Origin: an uncultured Christensenella sp.
Lineage (GTDB): Bacteria; Bacillota; Clostridia; Christensenellales; Borkfalkiaceae
Assembly (NCBI GenBank): GCA_910579585.1
Contig: CAJTVA010000003.1
Span: forward strand, 1 to 64,000
Reading direction: 5' to 3'
DNA length: 64,000 nucleotides
The notes beneath the pieces were generated by a model. The model worked only from the letters and a program-made list of their open reading frames with translations. It was not told the origin of the DNA and did not search any database. Below are positions 26,999-36,210 of this stretch, piece by piece. A program made the position numbers and the translations under genes. Numbering within the stretch: position 1 is the first letter of the stretch; the number at the start of each line of letters is the position of its first letter.

Positions 26999-27190
26999 TT
27001 AATTAGCTTTTTTTTCGTCCTTGGACACCACTTCAACTTTGTCGTAGTAACCGCAATTGCCGCAAACTCTGTGAGCTTCTTTCAAGGAATGACAATGAGG
27101 GCACTCTACAAGCGTAGGAGCCGTTGCCTTATAGTTTGCAAATCTTTTATTGGTTCTGCTTTTGGACTGTTTTCCCTTGGGTACTGCCAT
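26999..27190 (-). CDS. rpmF: Ribosomal protein bL32
   Basis: A 63-residue bL32 of the large ribosomal subunit. It starts MAVPKGKQSKSRTNKR and keeps the zinc-binding cysteine pairs (CPHCHS and CGNCG), so it is the zinc-containing form. AGAGGTG lies 7 bases before the ATG. It follows the YceD gene, the normal bacterial order. Confidence 0.97.
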   Translation of the reverse strand: MAVPKGKQSKSRTNKRFANYKATAPTLVECPHCHSLKEAHRVCGNCGYYDKVEVVSKDEKKAN

Positions 27191-27214
27191 TTTATTTCAC
27201 CTCTTTTTTCTTTT

Positions 27215-27613
27215 TTAGGTAACGTCAATACCTTTACAGTCCTCATTACAAAGTAAAACGTGGGGCTGACTCATAAGTATTGCATCGTCAACGGCGGGGT
27301 TCAAGTTTATCTTGTTGCCGTCGTAATAATAATTTTCACCGTCGTTCTGTGGCACGAAAAGAATTTCCGTTAAATAGCTTACCTCTTTCTTAGTTTCCGT
27401 AAGGCAATACGAACACTGCCCTTTGATAAGATATTTGACGTTAAGTTTTATTTCCACGCAGTCGTCGTCGAAAATTTCGTACTCGCCGTCTACACATACA
27501 TTACTTATTTTGCAGAGGGGTATCAACGAAATATCGGCGGGCGGGACGTAGACGAAACTGAAACTTCCCGTGTACTTTCTTTGGGCTAAAAGCCTTTTAA
27601 CTTCTAATTCCAT
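27215..27613 (-). CDS. YceD family protein (DUF177)
   Basis: A 132-residue YceD/DUF177 protein, found next to rpmF in most bacteria and linked to 23S rRNA accumulation. It has the conserved CSYCLTE block near the middle. The ATG at 27613 is chosen because a strong promoter has its -10 box at 27632-27637, which puts the transcription start at about 27625; the in-frame TTG at 27631 would then lie before the mRNA begins. Confidence 0.88.
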   Translation of the reverse strand: MELEVKRLLAQRKYTGSFSFVYVPPADISLIPLCKISNVCVDGEYEIFDDDCVEIKLNVKYLIKGQCSYCLTETKKEVSYLTEILFVPQNDGENYYYDGNKINLNPAVDDAILMSQPHVLLCNEDCKGIDVT

Positions 27614-27631
27614 ACCAAAGTTGACTATCAA

Positions 27632-27660
27632 ATTATATTATAAGGGTATTTCTTTGTCAA
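27632..27660 (-). promoter_or_regulatory. Promoter of yceD-rpmF
   Basis: Perfect consensus TTGACA (27655-27660) and TATAAT (27632-27637) on the minus strand with 17 bp between. It sets the YceD start codon. Confidence 0.88.
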
Positions 27661-27690
27661 CTTATTTTTTGCGCTGACAATGAAATATTT

Positions 27691-28887
27691 TTATAAAAGT
27701 TCGGCTGTTTCCCTTGCGATAACGAGTTCTTCGTTCGTAGGGATAATGAGAACCTTGACTTTCGAAGATTTAGCAGAAATTTCGCGAATGGAACCGTCGT
27801 TTTTAGCCTTGTTTGCCTTGGCGCTGAATTTGACGCCGAGGAACTCGAGCCCTTTGCAGACATCTTCCCTTACGGTGGGGGTATTTTCGCCGACGCCGGC
27901 GGTGAATACTATGCAGTTAAGTCCGCCCATTGCAGCGGCGTATGCGCCGACGTATTTTTTTACCTGATATGCGAACATATCGAGGGCGAGCTGGCATCTT
28001 GCATTCCCTTTCTTTGCGCCTGCAATGAGGTCTCTGAAATCGCTTGAAACTCCCGAAATACCCGCAACGCCGCTCTTCTTGTTTAGGTAATTTAAAATTT
28101 CTTCGTGGCTCATTCCTTTCTTTCTTGCAAGGAACTCTACCGCAGAAGCGTCGATATCGCCCGAGCGGGTGCCCATAAGAACGCCTGCAAGCGGCGTGAA
28201 GCCCATAGAAGTATCTACGCATACTCCGCCGTCAACTGCGGATATGGACGAACCGTTGCCGAGGTGGCAGGTTACGATTTTAAGCTCTTCGGGAGTTTTA
28301 CCGAGGAACTTAGCCGCTTCGCCTGCAACGAACTTGTGGCTGGTGCCGTGTGCGCCGTACTTTCTTACTCCGTACTCTTTGTAGTCGTTATAGTCTATAC
28401 CGTAAAGATAAGCCTTTTCGGGCATAGTTGCGTGGAACGAGCTGTCGAAAACGAGCGCCATAGGCGTTTTGGGCATAACTTTCATACAAGCGCGAAGTCC
28501 CATTGCCGCGGCGGGGTTATGCAAAGGCGCAAGCTCGAAAGTTTTTTCTTCCAAAGTTTTTAAAACTTCGGGGGTGACGAGCGTGGTCTTTTTGAAATAT
28601 TCACCGCTTGCGACTACCCTGTGACCGACTGCACCTATCTCGTCCATCGATTTGATGACGCCGATACCGTCGTCGCGGAGAGCTTCCAGAACGAGCTGGA
28701 TAGCGACCTCGTGGCTGGGCATTGCTTCTTTATAAATTCTTTCTTCACCGTTGCCCTTTGCCTTTAAAACCGAGCCGCGGATACCTATTCTTTCACAGTT
28801 ACCTTTTGCGAGAACCTTTTCGGTTTCCATATCGATAAGCTGATATTTGAGTGACGAACTTCCTGCGTTAACTACTAAGATTTTCAT
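27691..28887 (-). CDS. ackA: Acetate kinase
   Basis: A 398-residue acetate kinase, making ATP and acetate from acetyl phosphate. It opens with ILVVNAGSSSLKYQLID, the phosphate-binding signature, and has VGHRVVASGEYF and HLGNGSSISAV. It follows pta by 18 bases on the same strand, so the two form the acetyl-CoA to acetate pathway and one operon; this fits a fermentative anaerobe. Confidence 0.97.
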   Translation of the reverse strand: MKILVVNAGSSSLKYQLIDMETEKVLAKGNCERIGIRGSVLKAKGNGEERIYKEAMPSHEVAIQLVLEALRDDGIGVIKSMDEIGAVGHRVVASGEYFKKTTLVTPEVLKTLEEKTFELAPLHNPAAAMGLRACMKVMPKTPMALVFDSSFHATMPEKAYLYGIDYNDYKEYGVRKYGAHGTSHKFVAGEAAKFLGKTPEELKIVTCHLGNGSSISAVDGGVCVDTSMGFTPLAGVLMGTRSGDIDASAVEFLARKKGMSHEEILNYLNKKSGVAGISGVSSDFRDLIAGAKKGNARCQLALDMFAYQVKKYVGAYAAAMGGLNCIVFTAGVGENTPTVREDVCKGLEFLGVKFSAKANKAKNDGSIREISAKSSKVKVLIIPTNEELVIARETAELL

Positions 28888-28905
28888 ATTTCTTCACCTT
28901 TTATA

Positions 28906-29973
28906 TTATTCTGCCTGTAACGCCGTAACGGCAACCGTTGCGACTATATCTTCTACGTTGCAACCGCGCGATAAATCATTTAAAGGTTTTGCGAAGCCCT
29001 GACATACGGGACCTATCGCCATATAACCGCCGAAGCGCTGTGCGATTTTATAGCCGATATTGCCTGCGTTGATGTTGGGGAAAACGAAAACGTTTGCGTG
29101 ACCCGCAACCTTGGAACCGGGAGCTTTAAGCTCGCCGACTTCGGGTGCGACTGCCGCGTCGAACTGGAATTCGCCGTCCAAAGCAAGGTCGGGAGCGTTG
29201 GCTTTTGCGATTTCCGTTGCTTTCTGTACCTTGGGCACGGACTGGGTGAACTTATCGTCGTTGCCGCTTCCTTTCGTCGAGAACGAAAGCATTGCGACCT
29301 TAGGTTCTATACCAGCGATGTCTTTCGCCGTCTTTGCGGAAGTGATTGCTATATCAGCGAGCTGTTCGGCGGTGGGTTCGATATTTATTGCGCAATCTGC
29401 GAACACTGCTACGCCGTCGGGGTTGTAGGGGTTATTCTTGTCGGGCGCAATCATTATGAAACAACTCGAAACGGTGTTGATGCCGGGCGCAGTCTTTACG
29501 ACCTGCAAGCCGGGGCGAAGCGTGTTCGCCGTAGAGTGGCAAGCGCCCGAAACGTAGCCGTCTACGTCGCCCGCTTTGAGCATAAGCGCGCCGAACATAG
29601 TTCTGTCCTTTGCCTGCTCTGCCGCCTGTTCTTCCGTCATTCCCTTTGCCTTTCTCGCTTCGTATAAAATCTTTGCGTATTCCGCAGTCTTGTCCGAGGT
29701 GAGCGGGTCGATAAGCGTTATACCCGTAAGGTCAACGTCGGGCGCAACTTTTTTGCACTCCGCTTCGCTGCCGATAAGAACTATTTTAGCGATACCCTCC
29801 CGGGTAATCCGGACCGCGGCTTCCACAACGCGCTTGTCCTCCCCCTCGCACAAAACTATCGTCTTGTGACGGGCTGCGGCTTTTTCTTTGATTTCTCTCA
29901 AAAGCGATGGCGTGCCGTTCAACGTATCGGCGACCTCCTTGCCTGCTTTCTTGATTTTATCAAGCAAAGACAT
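28906..29973 (-). CDS. pta: Phosphate acetyltransferase
   Basis: A 355-residue phosphotransacetylase converting acetyl-CoA and phosphate to acetyl phosphate. The family blocks KTIVLCEGEDKRVVEAA, SGACHSTANTLRPGLQ and FPNINAGNIGYKIAQR are clear. It is the short single-domain form. An AAGGAGAAATG site precedes the ATG. First gene of the pta-ackA operon, with a good promoter reaching into the start of the divergent tmcAL gene. Confidence 0.97.
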   Translation of the reverse strand: MSLLDKIKKAGKEVADTLNGTPSLLREIKEKAAARHKTIVLCEGEDKRVVEAAVRITREGIAKIVLIGSEAECKKVAPDVDLTGITLIDPLTSDKTAEYAKILYEARKAKGMTEEQAAEQAKDRTMFGALMLKAGDVDGYVSGACHSTANTLRPGLQVVKTAPGINTVSSCFIMIAPDKNNPYNPDGVAVFADCAINIEPTAEQLADIAITSAKTAKDIAGIEPKVAMLSFSTKGSGNDDKFTQSVPKVQKATEIAKANAPDLALDGEFQFDAAVAPEVGELKAPGSKVAGHANVFVFPNINAGNIGYKIAQRFGGYMAIGPVCQGFAKPLNDLSRGCNVEDIVATVAVTALQAE

Positions 29974-30045
29974 ATCATTTCTCCTTAAATCACTTTATTT
30001 TTTCGACTGACAAATGTATAATAATACTGTCGTTCAAACGTTACC

Positions 30046-30074
30046 ATTATATACCAATTTTTTTTGATTGTAAA
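30046..30074 (-). promoter_or_regulatory. Promoter of pta-ackA
   Basis: TTTACA (30069-30074) and TATAAT (30046-30051) on the minus strand, 17 bp apart. The -35 box lies only 8 bases before the tmcAL start codon, so the two units overlap in their control regions. Confidence 0.6.
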
Positions 30075-30081
30075 GGTTAAA

Positions 30082-31239
30082 ATGAAAATTTGCGCAATAA
30101 TTTGTGAATTTAATCCGTTTCACAACGGTCATAAATACATTTTGGATAAGGCGAGGGAACTTTCGGGCTGTGACGCTTTAATCTGTATTATGAGCGGAAG
30201 TTTTACTCAACGCGGGGATATTTGCGTTATCGATAAATTCCTAAGGGCTAAGCACGCAGTTGTCTGCGGGGCGGACTGCATTCTGGAACTGCCGACGGCT
30301 TTTTCGGTTGCTCCCGCAGAAATATTTGCGAAAGGCGCGGTTAAAATTCTTTCTTCAGTGCCTGAAATAGATACGCTGGCGTTCGGCTGTGAAAGCGGTT
30401 CGGAAGCGGACTTTTTAAGCGCGGCAAAGATACTTTCGGACGAGAGCGGAAATTTCAAGGAAGCTTTGAAGAAATCTTTGGACACCGGCGAAAGCTATGC
30501 AAAAAGTTACGCCTCTGCGTTCGAAGTTGCGGGCGGCGCGGCGGGCTTCCTATCCACCCCCAACAATATTTTAGGGGTCGAATATGCAAAGGCGGGTCTA
30601 AGTTTGAAGAAAAATATCAGGCTTCTGCCCGTACGGCGCGTGGGTGCGGGGTTTAACGACGTTGAAATTAAGCAAAACTTTTCTTCTGCGACCGCGATAA
30701 GAAAAAACCTTTCTTCACCGCTCGTAAAGGACAACGTTCCTGATTTCGTCGCGGGTGATTTGACCGACTTTTCTGCAGAAAACGCGAAGTTTGAAAATTA
30801 TTTAAGGCTTATTCTTTCGCGCACGACCGCCGAAGCGTTGAAACCTATTTATGGTTGCGGCGACGGGCTTGAAAACGTGCTGAAAGCATTGCAAACTCTT
30901 CCGTACGGGGAAATTGTGAGCGGAGCAACTTCTAAAAGGTATCCCTCTGCACGAATAAAGCGAATACTTTTGGCAAACTTCCTCGGGCTGTACCGTGAGG
31001 ACTGCGAAAAATATTTGAGTTCCGAGCTGTACCTCTCCCCGCTTGCCGTCAAAAAGAAAAGCGCGGACGGAGTTCTGGGAGCGTTGGCGAAATCGTGCTA
31101 TCCCGTTTTAACCTGCGGCGCGGACGAGCGGAAGATGTGCGTGGCTGCGGCAGACTGCAAGAAAAAGGACGATTTCGCGTACCTGCAATGGTTACAGATA
31201 ACCGAGAGGACGCCGAATAAAAAAATACTGATTATTTAA
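30082..31239 (+). CDS. tmcAL: tRNA(Met) cytidine acetate ligase TmcAL
   Basis: A 385-residue TmcAL (YlbM). The nucleotidyltransferase signature FNPFHNGH is at residues 10-17 and IMSGSFTQRGD follows. The enzyme uses ATP and free acetate to form acetyl-AMP and makes N4-acetylcytidine at the wobble base of elongator tRNA-Met. The ATG at 30082 gives the normal N terminus and has AAAGG upstream. It is divergent from pta-ackA, the acetate-forming pathway, so substrate supply and use lie side by side. Confidence 0.93.
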   Translation: MKICAIICEFNPFHNGHKYILDKARELSGCDALICIMSGSFTQRGDICVIDKFLRAKHAVVCGADCILELPTAFSVAPAEIFAKGAVKILSSVPEIDTLAFGCESGSEADFLSAAKILSDESGNFKEALKKSLDTGESYAKSYASAFEVAGGAAGFLSTPNNILGVEYAKAGLSLKKNIRLLPVRRVGAGFNDVEIKQNFSSATAIRKNLSSPLVKDNVPDFVAGDLTDFSAENAKFENYLRLILSRTTAEALKPIYGCGDGLENVLKALQTLPYGEIVSGATSKRYPSARIKRILLANFLGLYREDCEKYLSSELYLSPLAVKKKSADGVLGALAKSCYPVLTCGADERKMCVAAADCKKKDDFAYLQWLQITERTPNKKILII

Positions 31240-31241
31240 GG

Positions 31242-31317
31242 AAAAGGGCGCGGCGTTAAAGCGCACCCTTTTTATTGTTTAAACAAAAATAAAACCCGCT
31301 TCAAGCGGGTTATTTTA
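31242..31317. terminator. Two terminator hairpins between tmcAL and rluB
   Basis: A first hairpin (AAAAGGG...CCCTTTT, 31242-31272) follows tmcAL with a T run on the plus strand. A second (ACCCGCTTCAAGCGGGT within 31287-31317, flanked by AAATAA and TTATTT) serves rluB on the minus strand. Confidence 0.8.
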
Positions 31318-32013
31318 TATTGAATTGAGATAGGCGACTTCCTGCGGGGTGAGTTTTCTGTACGCGCCCCTGTCCAGTCCCCTCAGCGACAGCTCGCCGA
31401 TTTTTATGCGCTTTAATAAAGTTACCTCTTTGCCTATTGAGGCAAACATCTTTCTGATTTCACGGTTCTTACCCTCGGTCAAAGTGACGTGTACCTTTGT
31501 ATAAGCCTTATTGGTTTCAACGATATGGGCTTTACACTTTTTAGTCATATAGCCGTCGATTTCGACGCCGCTTCTTATGGGGTTTAAATCCACTTCGGTC
31601 AAGATACCCTCGATTTTGACGAGATAGGTTTTTGGAACCTCGTTGGAAGGGTGCGTAAGCTTTTGAGCAAGCGCGCCGTCCGTGGTCATAATAAGAAGCC
31701 CTTCGCTATCGTAATCGAGTCTGCCTACAGGATAAATTCTGCCTACGTTCTGCGGCATAAGGTCCATTACGGTTTTTCTGCCTTTATCATCCGAAACCGA
31801 ACAGATATAGCCCTTGGGCTTATTCAATATATAATATTCGTTTTTCTTTAAAACGACTTTGTTTCCGTTTACAAAAACTTCGTCGACCTCTTTAACTTCA
31901 AGACCTAGCGTAGCCTTAACTCCGTTTACGGTGACTTTACCGTCTGAAATCAGCTTATCGCATTCGCGTCTGGACGCAACCCCTGCCGCGGCAAGATATT
32001 TGTTAATTCGCAT
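31315..32013 (-). CDS. rluB: 23S rRNA pseudouridine synthase RluB family
   Basis: A 232-residue RsuA/RluB-type pseudouridine synthase. Residues 1-60 are an S4 RNA-binding domain (MRINKYLAAAGVASRRECDK) and the catalytic motif is GRLDYDSEGLLIMTTDG with the essential aspartate. RluB modifies U2605 of 23S rRNA in E. coli; a close relative RluE or RsuA cannot be fully excluded, but genomic position near scpAB in Firmicutes favours RluB. Confidence 0.9.
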   Translation of the reverse strand: MRINKYLAAAGVASRRECDKLISDGKVTVNGVKATLGLEVKEVDEVFVNGNKVVLKKNEYYILNKPKGYICSVSDDKGRKTVMDLMPQNVGRIYPVGRLDYDSEGLLIMTTDGALAQKLTHPSNEVPKTYLVKIEGILTEVDLNPIRSGVEIDGYMTKKCKAHIVETNKAYTKVHVTLTEGKNREIRKMFASIGKEVTLLKRIKIGELSLRGLDRGAYRKLTPQEVAYLNSI

Positions 32014-32015
32014 AG

Positions 32016-33023
32016 TTATATACTATACAAATTTTCCTTAAAAATCAAGCCGTTTGAGTCGTAAATTTGAAGTTCGGCGACCAAATCACCGGAATTTACT
32101 TTTTTGCTTTCAACAAGAGGAATTACCTTAAAATCAAGATTTTCGTCAATTTTTACGACTAAATTGTGTGATTTTGCCAGTTTGCAAAGTACTCTGCCAG
32201 ACATAAATAGCTTATTTTCGCTTAAACTTAAAAGTTTGAAGTTGTTAAAAGCGTTGTCCAGAAGGGTTTTACTTCTCTCGTACATATCGGGGCAATTCAA
32301 AACCACGGTTACGACGTCCATACCGTTTCTTTCTGCGGATGAAACAAGGCACCTGCCCGCCTTTAATGTGTAGCCCGTTTTGACGCCGTTTGCTCCGTCA
32401 TAGGAGTAAAGCATTTTATTTTTATTCGCGTAGCTTCTGAAGTTCCCTTTATGACTGCGCGTGGATACCACCGTTTTAAAGGTTTCATTTCGCATTGCAT
32501 AGCAGGCTATATTGCACAGGTCGCGCGCGGTTGTGTAATGCTCGTCGTCGGGCAAGCCGCTGGGGTTTGTGAAGTGCGTGTGCACCGCACCGATATTCGC
32601 GGCGCGGGCATTCATTTCTTCGACAAATTTTTCTACGCTGCCGCTATGATGTATAGCAAGCGCCGTGGCGCTGTCATTACCCGAGCGTAGCATTAAGCCG
32701 TACAGCAAATCTCTTATATCGATTTCTTCGCCTTTTTTTAAATATATGCTTGAACCTTCTACCCCCACCGCCGCGTCGGGAACGGTTATCACTTCATCCA
32801 AATCGCAATCCTCGACGATTATAATAGCGGTCATAATTTTTGTCGTACTTGCCATTGGAAGCTTACAGTCGGCGTTTCCCTCTTCAAGTACGGTACCAGT
32901 CGTAAGCTCCATTGCTATTTCAGCGGCGGCGGAAGCGTTTGCGTTTACGGAAGTTACCGAAACGTAGGCGCCGAATACAAGTACGCATATTAAAAACATT
33001 ATCAGCAAAATTTTGTTACGCAT
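32016..33023 (-). CDS. D-alanyl-D-alanine carboxypeptidase (S11, DacB-like)
   Basis: A 335-residue penicillin-binding carboxypeptidase. It has an N-terminal signal sequence, then ASTTKIM (SxxK with the catalytic serine), SGND (SxN) and GVKTGYT (KTG). It trims the last D-Ala from peptidoglycan. It lies just after ytfJ (8-base overlap) and before rluB; in Bacillus the dacB-spmA-spmB genes sit here, so a role in spore cortex is plausible, though spmA and spmB are absent. Confidence 0.9.
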   Translation of the reverse strand: MRNKILLIMFLICVLVFGAYVSVTSVNANASAAAEIAMELTTGTVLEEGNADCKLPMASTTKIMTAIIIVEDCDLDEVITVPDAAVGVEGSSIYLKKGEEIDIRDLLYGLMLRSGNDSATALAIHHSGSVEKFVEEMNARAANIGAVHTHFTNPSGLPDDEHYTTARDLCNIACYAMRNETFKTVVSTRSHKGNFRSYANKNKMLYSYDGANGVKTGYTLKAGRCLVSSAERNGMDVVTVVLNCPDMYERSKTLLDNAFNNFKLLSLSENKLFMSGRVLCKLAKSHNLVVKIDENLDFKVIPLVESKKVNSGDLVAELQIYDSNGLIFKENLYSI

Positions 33024-33390
33024 TGTCTGTAAGTTTATGAATTAACTCTCCCGTTTTGTCTATAAGCGTGTCGATGGCGTCGTCGTCCATTTTCATTAAT
33101 CTGCAACCCGTGCCGTCGTCAACAAGAAAGCCCTTGGGTTTTACGGTTATAACCGTGCCGTTACCGCCCGCAAGTTGAAAGCCATCAGCTTCTTTAAACG
33201 TTTTTACGTCGCCGTACTCGCCGCCGCCGCTTAAATTTACTACGGTGACGGACGAAAGAGGAATTACCTCCGTGCCGCTGACGGTTACAATAGATTTACC
33301 GACGACGGTGTCGGCACCTGCGACCTTTTCAATCGAAATTGCGGGTGCGTCAAATTCTTTATCTCTGCTTCTTCTAATTTTTGCGTTCAT
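33016..33390 (-). CDS. ytfJ: Sporulation protein YtfJ (GerW family)
   Basis: A 124-residue YtfJ/GerW protein. The family pattern is visible: VSGTEVIPLSSVTVVNLSGG followed by a glycine-rich segment and VITVKPKGFLVDDG. It is a spore-associated protein needed for full germination in Bacillus. The start overlaps the end of the upstream membrane protein gene by 17 bases and its stop overlaps the carboxypeptidase start. Confidence 0.88.
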   Translation of the reverse strand: MNAKIRRSRDKEFDAPAISIEKVAGADTVVGKSIVTVSGTEVIPLSSVTVVNLSGGGEYGDVKTFKEADGFQLAGGNGTVITVKPKGFLVDDGTGCRLMKMDDDAIDTLIDKTGELIHKLTDNA

Positions 33391-33898
33391 TTATTTTCTC
33401 CATAATTATTATTAAAAATATTTTGGCAAGGACAATAACGTTTAATACCGTTACCGCTTTGGCATAGTATCTGATTTCGGAATGTTCGGCGTTTAATACG
33501 GTATAATTTCTGAATTTACCGTAGTTACCGTTCATCTGTAAGAATTTATATATAGCCGTCGTAAGTCCGTTCTGGGCAAGCAGAATATATGCGTTAGACA
33601 TCTTTTGCATACCGTAATCGCCGAGCTGAACGATTTTGTATATACAAAGCTGATTAAAAATTTTATAAAAATTAAGCTTGAAAGTCGATGGGTCTATATT
33701 CTTGTTTTTGCCGTTAATCTGCATTTCACGCGGATTATTTTCTACGGTATTCGCGTTAAAAAAGTTGATTTTATATATCCCTGCGTTGAGACTTGCATAC
33801 TTTGTCGCGGTATTTATATAAAAATAGTTATAGATGTGAATCGGGAAAACCGAGATTAAAAAACCCACCGCCGCCAGCCAAACCAAAACGTCGGTCAT
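33374..33898 (-). CDS. Membrane protein upstream of ytfJ, possible YtfI (DUF2953) relative
   Basis: A 174-residue protein with a hydrophobic N terminus (residues 3-24) and a hydrophobic C terminus (about 147-168). The layout and position match ytfI (DUF2953), which precedes ytfJ in Firmicutes, but I cannot see clear sequence motifs and it is shorter than usual. Its isoleucine-, asparagine- and tyrosine-rich composition differs from its neighbours. It shares 17 bases with ytfJ, supporting expression. Confidence 0.6.
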   Translation of the reverse strand: MTDVLVWLAAVGFLISVFPIHIYNYFYINTATKYASLNAGIYKINFFNANTVENNPREMQINGKNKNIDPSTFKLNFYKIFNQLCIYKIVQLGDYGMQKMSNAYILLAQNGLTTAIYKFLQMNGNYGKFRNYTVLNAEHSEIRYYAKAVTVLNVIVLAKIFLIIIMEKINERKN

Positions 33899-33930
33899 AT
33901 CATTATTATTTGTAACGTAATTTTAAATAT

Positions 33931-33961
33931 ACAAAAAAGACGGCTGTCGCCGTCTTTTTGT
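33931..33961 (-). terminator. Terminator after scpB (minus strand)
   Basis: ACAAAAAAGACGG-CTGTCG-CCGTCTTTTTGT is a 12-bp hairpin with A/T runs on both sides, between scpB and the ytfI-like gene. Confidence 0.85.
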
Positions 33962-33965
33962 ATTT

Positions 33966-34673
33966 TCAGTTTATTTTTATAACGTCGTCGTCATCTTCGA
34001 TGAAGTCGGGTATTTCAAAACCGTTTTCGTCCAGCTTCGGTTTTTGCTCTTCCTTTTTCTCGACGGGCTTGGACGCGGCGTTTTCTTCGACGTATTCGTC
34101 CTTTTTATAGAGGTAATTACCGTCGTCCTCATCCTCTAAGAAGTTATTATTGAGCTCGGCTATTTGTGCCATAAGCTCTTCGTAGTCGGGCAATTCGTCA
34201 ATTGAATTAAGCTTGAAACGCTTCAAAAAGTTATCAGTCGTAGCGTACATTATGGGCTTGCCGACAGCGTCCTTCCTGCCGCAGGGCACTATCATTTCAA
34301 GCTCTAACAAGGTATGTATTGCGTAGTCGCAACTGACCTGACGAATCTCTTCCAGCTCGGGTTTTGTGACGGGTTGTTTGTAGGCAATGAGCGCGGCGCA
34401 CTCCAATATGGTTTTAGTAAATTCCTTTTCCTTAATGGGTATCAGCACTTCGGAAATCTGTTGTTTATACTTTGGGTTGGAAGCGAACTGTAACTTTCCG
34501 TTAAAGACGAGAAGCTGTATTCCGCTTTCATCATTGTACTTACCTTTCAGTTCGTCAACGCTTTTATTGACTTCCTTGACGCTGCAACCGAGCTTTTCAA
34601 CAATAAATTTGACCGGCACCGCTTCGCCCGAAGCAAAGACTATCGCTTCAATTATATTCGTCAAATTGTTCAT
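33966..34673 (-). CDS. scpB: Segregation and condensation protein B
   Basis: A 235-residue ScpB, the winged-helix subunit of the SMC condensin that compacts and separates chromosomes. Conserved blocks ECAALIAYKQPVTKPELEEI and SCDYAIHTLLE are present. The C-terminal 60 residues are an acidic, probably disordered tail (runs of E and D) beyond the family core. It overlaps scpA by 26 bases, so translation is linked. Confidence 0.93.
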   Translation of the reverse strand: MNNLTNIIEAIVFASGEAVPVKFIVEKLGCSVKEVNKSVDELKGKYNDESGIQLLVFNGKLQFASNPKYKQQISEVLIPIKEKEFTKTILECAALIAYKQPVTKPELEEIRQVSCDYAIHTLLELEMIVPCGRKDAVGKPIMYATTDNFLKRFKLNSIDELPDYEELMAQIAELNNNFLEDEDDGNYLYKKDEYVEENAASKPVEKKEEQKPKLDENGFEIPDFIEDDDDVIKIN

Positions 34674-35460
34674 CAGCCACCTCTTTCATATCCCAATCGG
34701 GATTAAGCAATATCGTAATCGGTCCGAACGTGAATTCCTGCCGAACGTTTATAAACTGGTGTTTCAACATCTCTAAAAGCGCCTGAAAAGTCGTTACGAC
34801 CTCGTTTTGGGAATAGGTTGTGAAAAGATTTTCAAACAGAATTTCCTTTTTTTCAATCAAGGTTTCGCGAATGAACGTGACCTTTTCTTCGACGGTGTAA
34901 ACATCTTTGGGAATTTCTTTTATATCGTCCTTTTTGCGTTGCATACTCTCGTTTTTGAGCATCATTTTCGCAAAGGCTTCCAAAAGCGCGTTGACGGTAA
35001 AATCTTTATAAACGACCCGGACGGTGTTTAAAGACTTATCAGGCTCCTTAAAAATATATCCGACCGTTTCCAAGTCCTTTAATTTGGGAGTTTCGCCCTT
35101 TATCAGCTCGTACTCGCGCTGTTTAAGCTGTTCTATCAGGGCGCGCTTTTCCTCTTCGTCATCCCCCATTTCCTCGCCCGCAACCTCGACCACCGGAAGC
35201 ATACTTTTGGACTTTATGTAAATTATCTGCGCTGCGATTGAAAGATACTCGCTCTCTTTGTCAACGTCGCGGTGCGGTTGGGACTTCATAAACTCGATAT
35301 AGTCCAGAAACTGCTCCGTAACCTTGGAAACGAACACGTCCTCGATATTTATCTGCGCTATGTTTATAAGGTGCAAAAGTAAATCGAGAGGGCCCTCGAA
35401 GTCGTCGAGAACGGTGTTGTAATCTACAACCGATTCAAAATTGTCGTAATTGTTTGCCAT
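34648..35460 (-). CDS. scpA: Segregation and condensation protein A
   Basis: A 270-residue ScpA, the kleisin that bridges SMC heads. The typical start FEGPLDLLLHLINIAQINIEDV and the helix SEYLSIAAQIIYIKSKSML are clear. It lies 12 bases after the M50 protease gene and overlaps scpB. Confidence 0.95.
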   Translation of the reverse strand: MANNYDNFESVVDYNTVLDDFEGPLDLLLHLINIAQINIEDVFVSKVTEQFLDYIEFMKSQPHRDVDKESEYLSIAAQIIYIKSKSMLPVVEVAGEEMGDDEEEKRALIEQLKQREYELIKGETPKLKDLETVGYIFKEPDKSLNTVRVVYKDFTVNALLEAFAKMMLKNESMQRKKDDIKEIPKDVYTVEEKVTFIRETLIEKKEILFENLFTTYSQNEVVTTFQALLEMLKHQFINVRQEFTFGPITILLNPDWDMKEVADEQFDEYN

Positions 35461-35472
35461 AATTATTTCTCT

Positions 35473-36210
35473 TTATATGAACGGTATCGGTAAACCGAAT
35501 ATCCAGTTCCAAAACGCGGTTATGGGGAAGCCCAGAATATTCTGCGCGAACCAGCCGACCCAACCTAAAATATCAAAGTAACTTGCAAGCGGCAAGCCCG
35601 CGTATTTTACGAGCATATCGCAAAGGAAGCTTTCAATTACAAGTACGATAAGAATATACATACCGTAATTTCTTAAAAATCTTCTTACGGGGTTTACTTC
35701 GCGAGTGCAGGACTCTACCACCCTGAACCCGTCCAAGGGATACAGCGGCAACAGATTGAAAACCACTATTCCCAAGCCGTAAGCGTAGATATAGAAAAAC
35801 GCATAATAGATAATTTTAACTATTACGCTAAGCCATTCGTTTGCATAGAAGAAATCAATATTTGCGTAATATAGGTAATTAAAAATTACAAGATACAAAG
35901 GGTAAGCGATAAAAGCAATAATATAGTTAGTTACAACTCCCGCGATTGCAGTACAAAAAAGACCCTTGCGGTATTTACGGAAATTGTTCGGGTTAACAGG
36001 AACGGGCTTAGCCCAGCCGAAACCTGCAACGGCGCACAGAATAAAACCTGCGGGGTCAAGGTGCTTGACGGGGTTTAACGTCAGCCTGCCCTGCATTTTT
36101 GCCGTAGGGTCGCCGCATTTATAGGCAATAAAGCCGTGCGCAAACTCGTGCGGGGCGAAAATGAAGATTACTGCTATAAGGCCTGCTACAATTTCGATTA
36201 ATTCGCTCAT
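35473..36210 (-). CDS. Site-2 type M50 membrane metalloprotease (YwhC/Rip-like)
   Basis: A 245-residue intramembrane zinc protease. The motif HEFAH (about residue 21) lies in the first membrane helix and the second zinc motif is LYPLDGFRVVE near residue 155. Several more membrane helices are present. It has no PDZ domain. Members of this subgroup occur next to scpAB in Firmicutes; their substrates are unknown. The ATG overlaps the lysA stop by 4 bases. Confidence 0.9.
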   Translation of the reverse strand: MSELIEIVAGLIAVIFIFAPHEFAHGFIAYKCGDPTAKMQGRLTLNPVKHLDPAGFILCAVAGFGWAKPVPVNPNNFRKYRKGLFCTAIAGVVTNYIIAFIAYPLYLVIFNYLYYANIDFFYANEWLSVIVKIIYYAFFYIYAYGLGIVVFNLLPLYPLDGFRVVESCTREVNPVRRFLRNYGMYILIVLVIESFLCDMLVKYAGLPLASYFDILGWVGWFAQNILGFPITAFWNWIFGLPIPFI

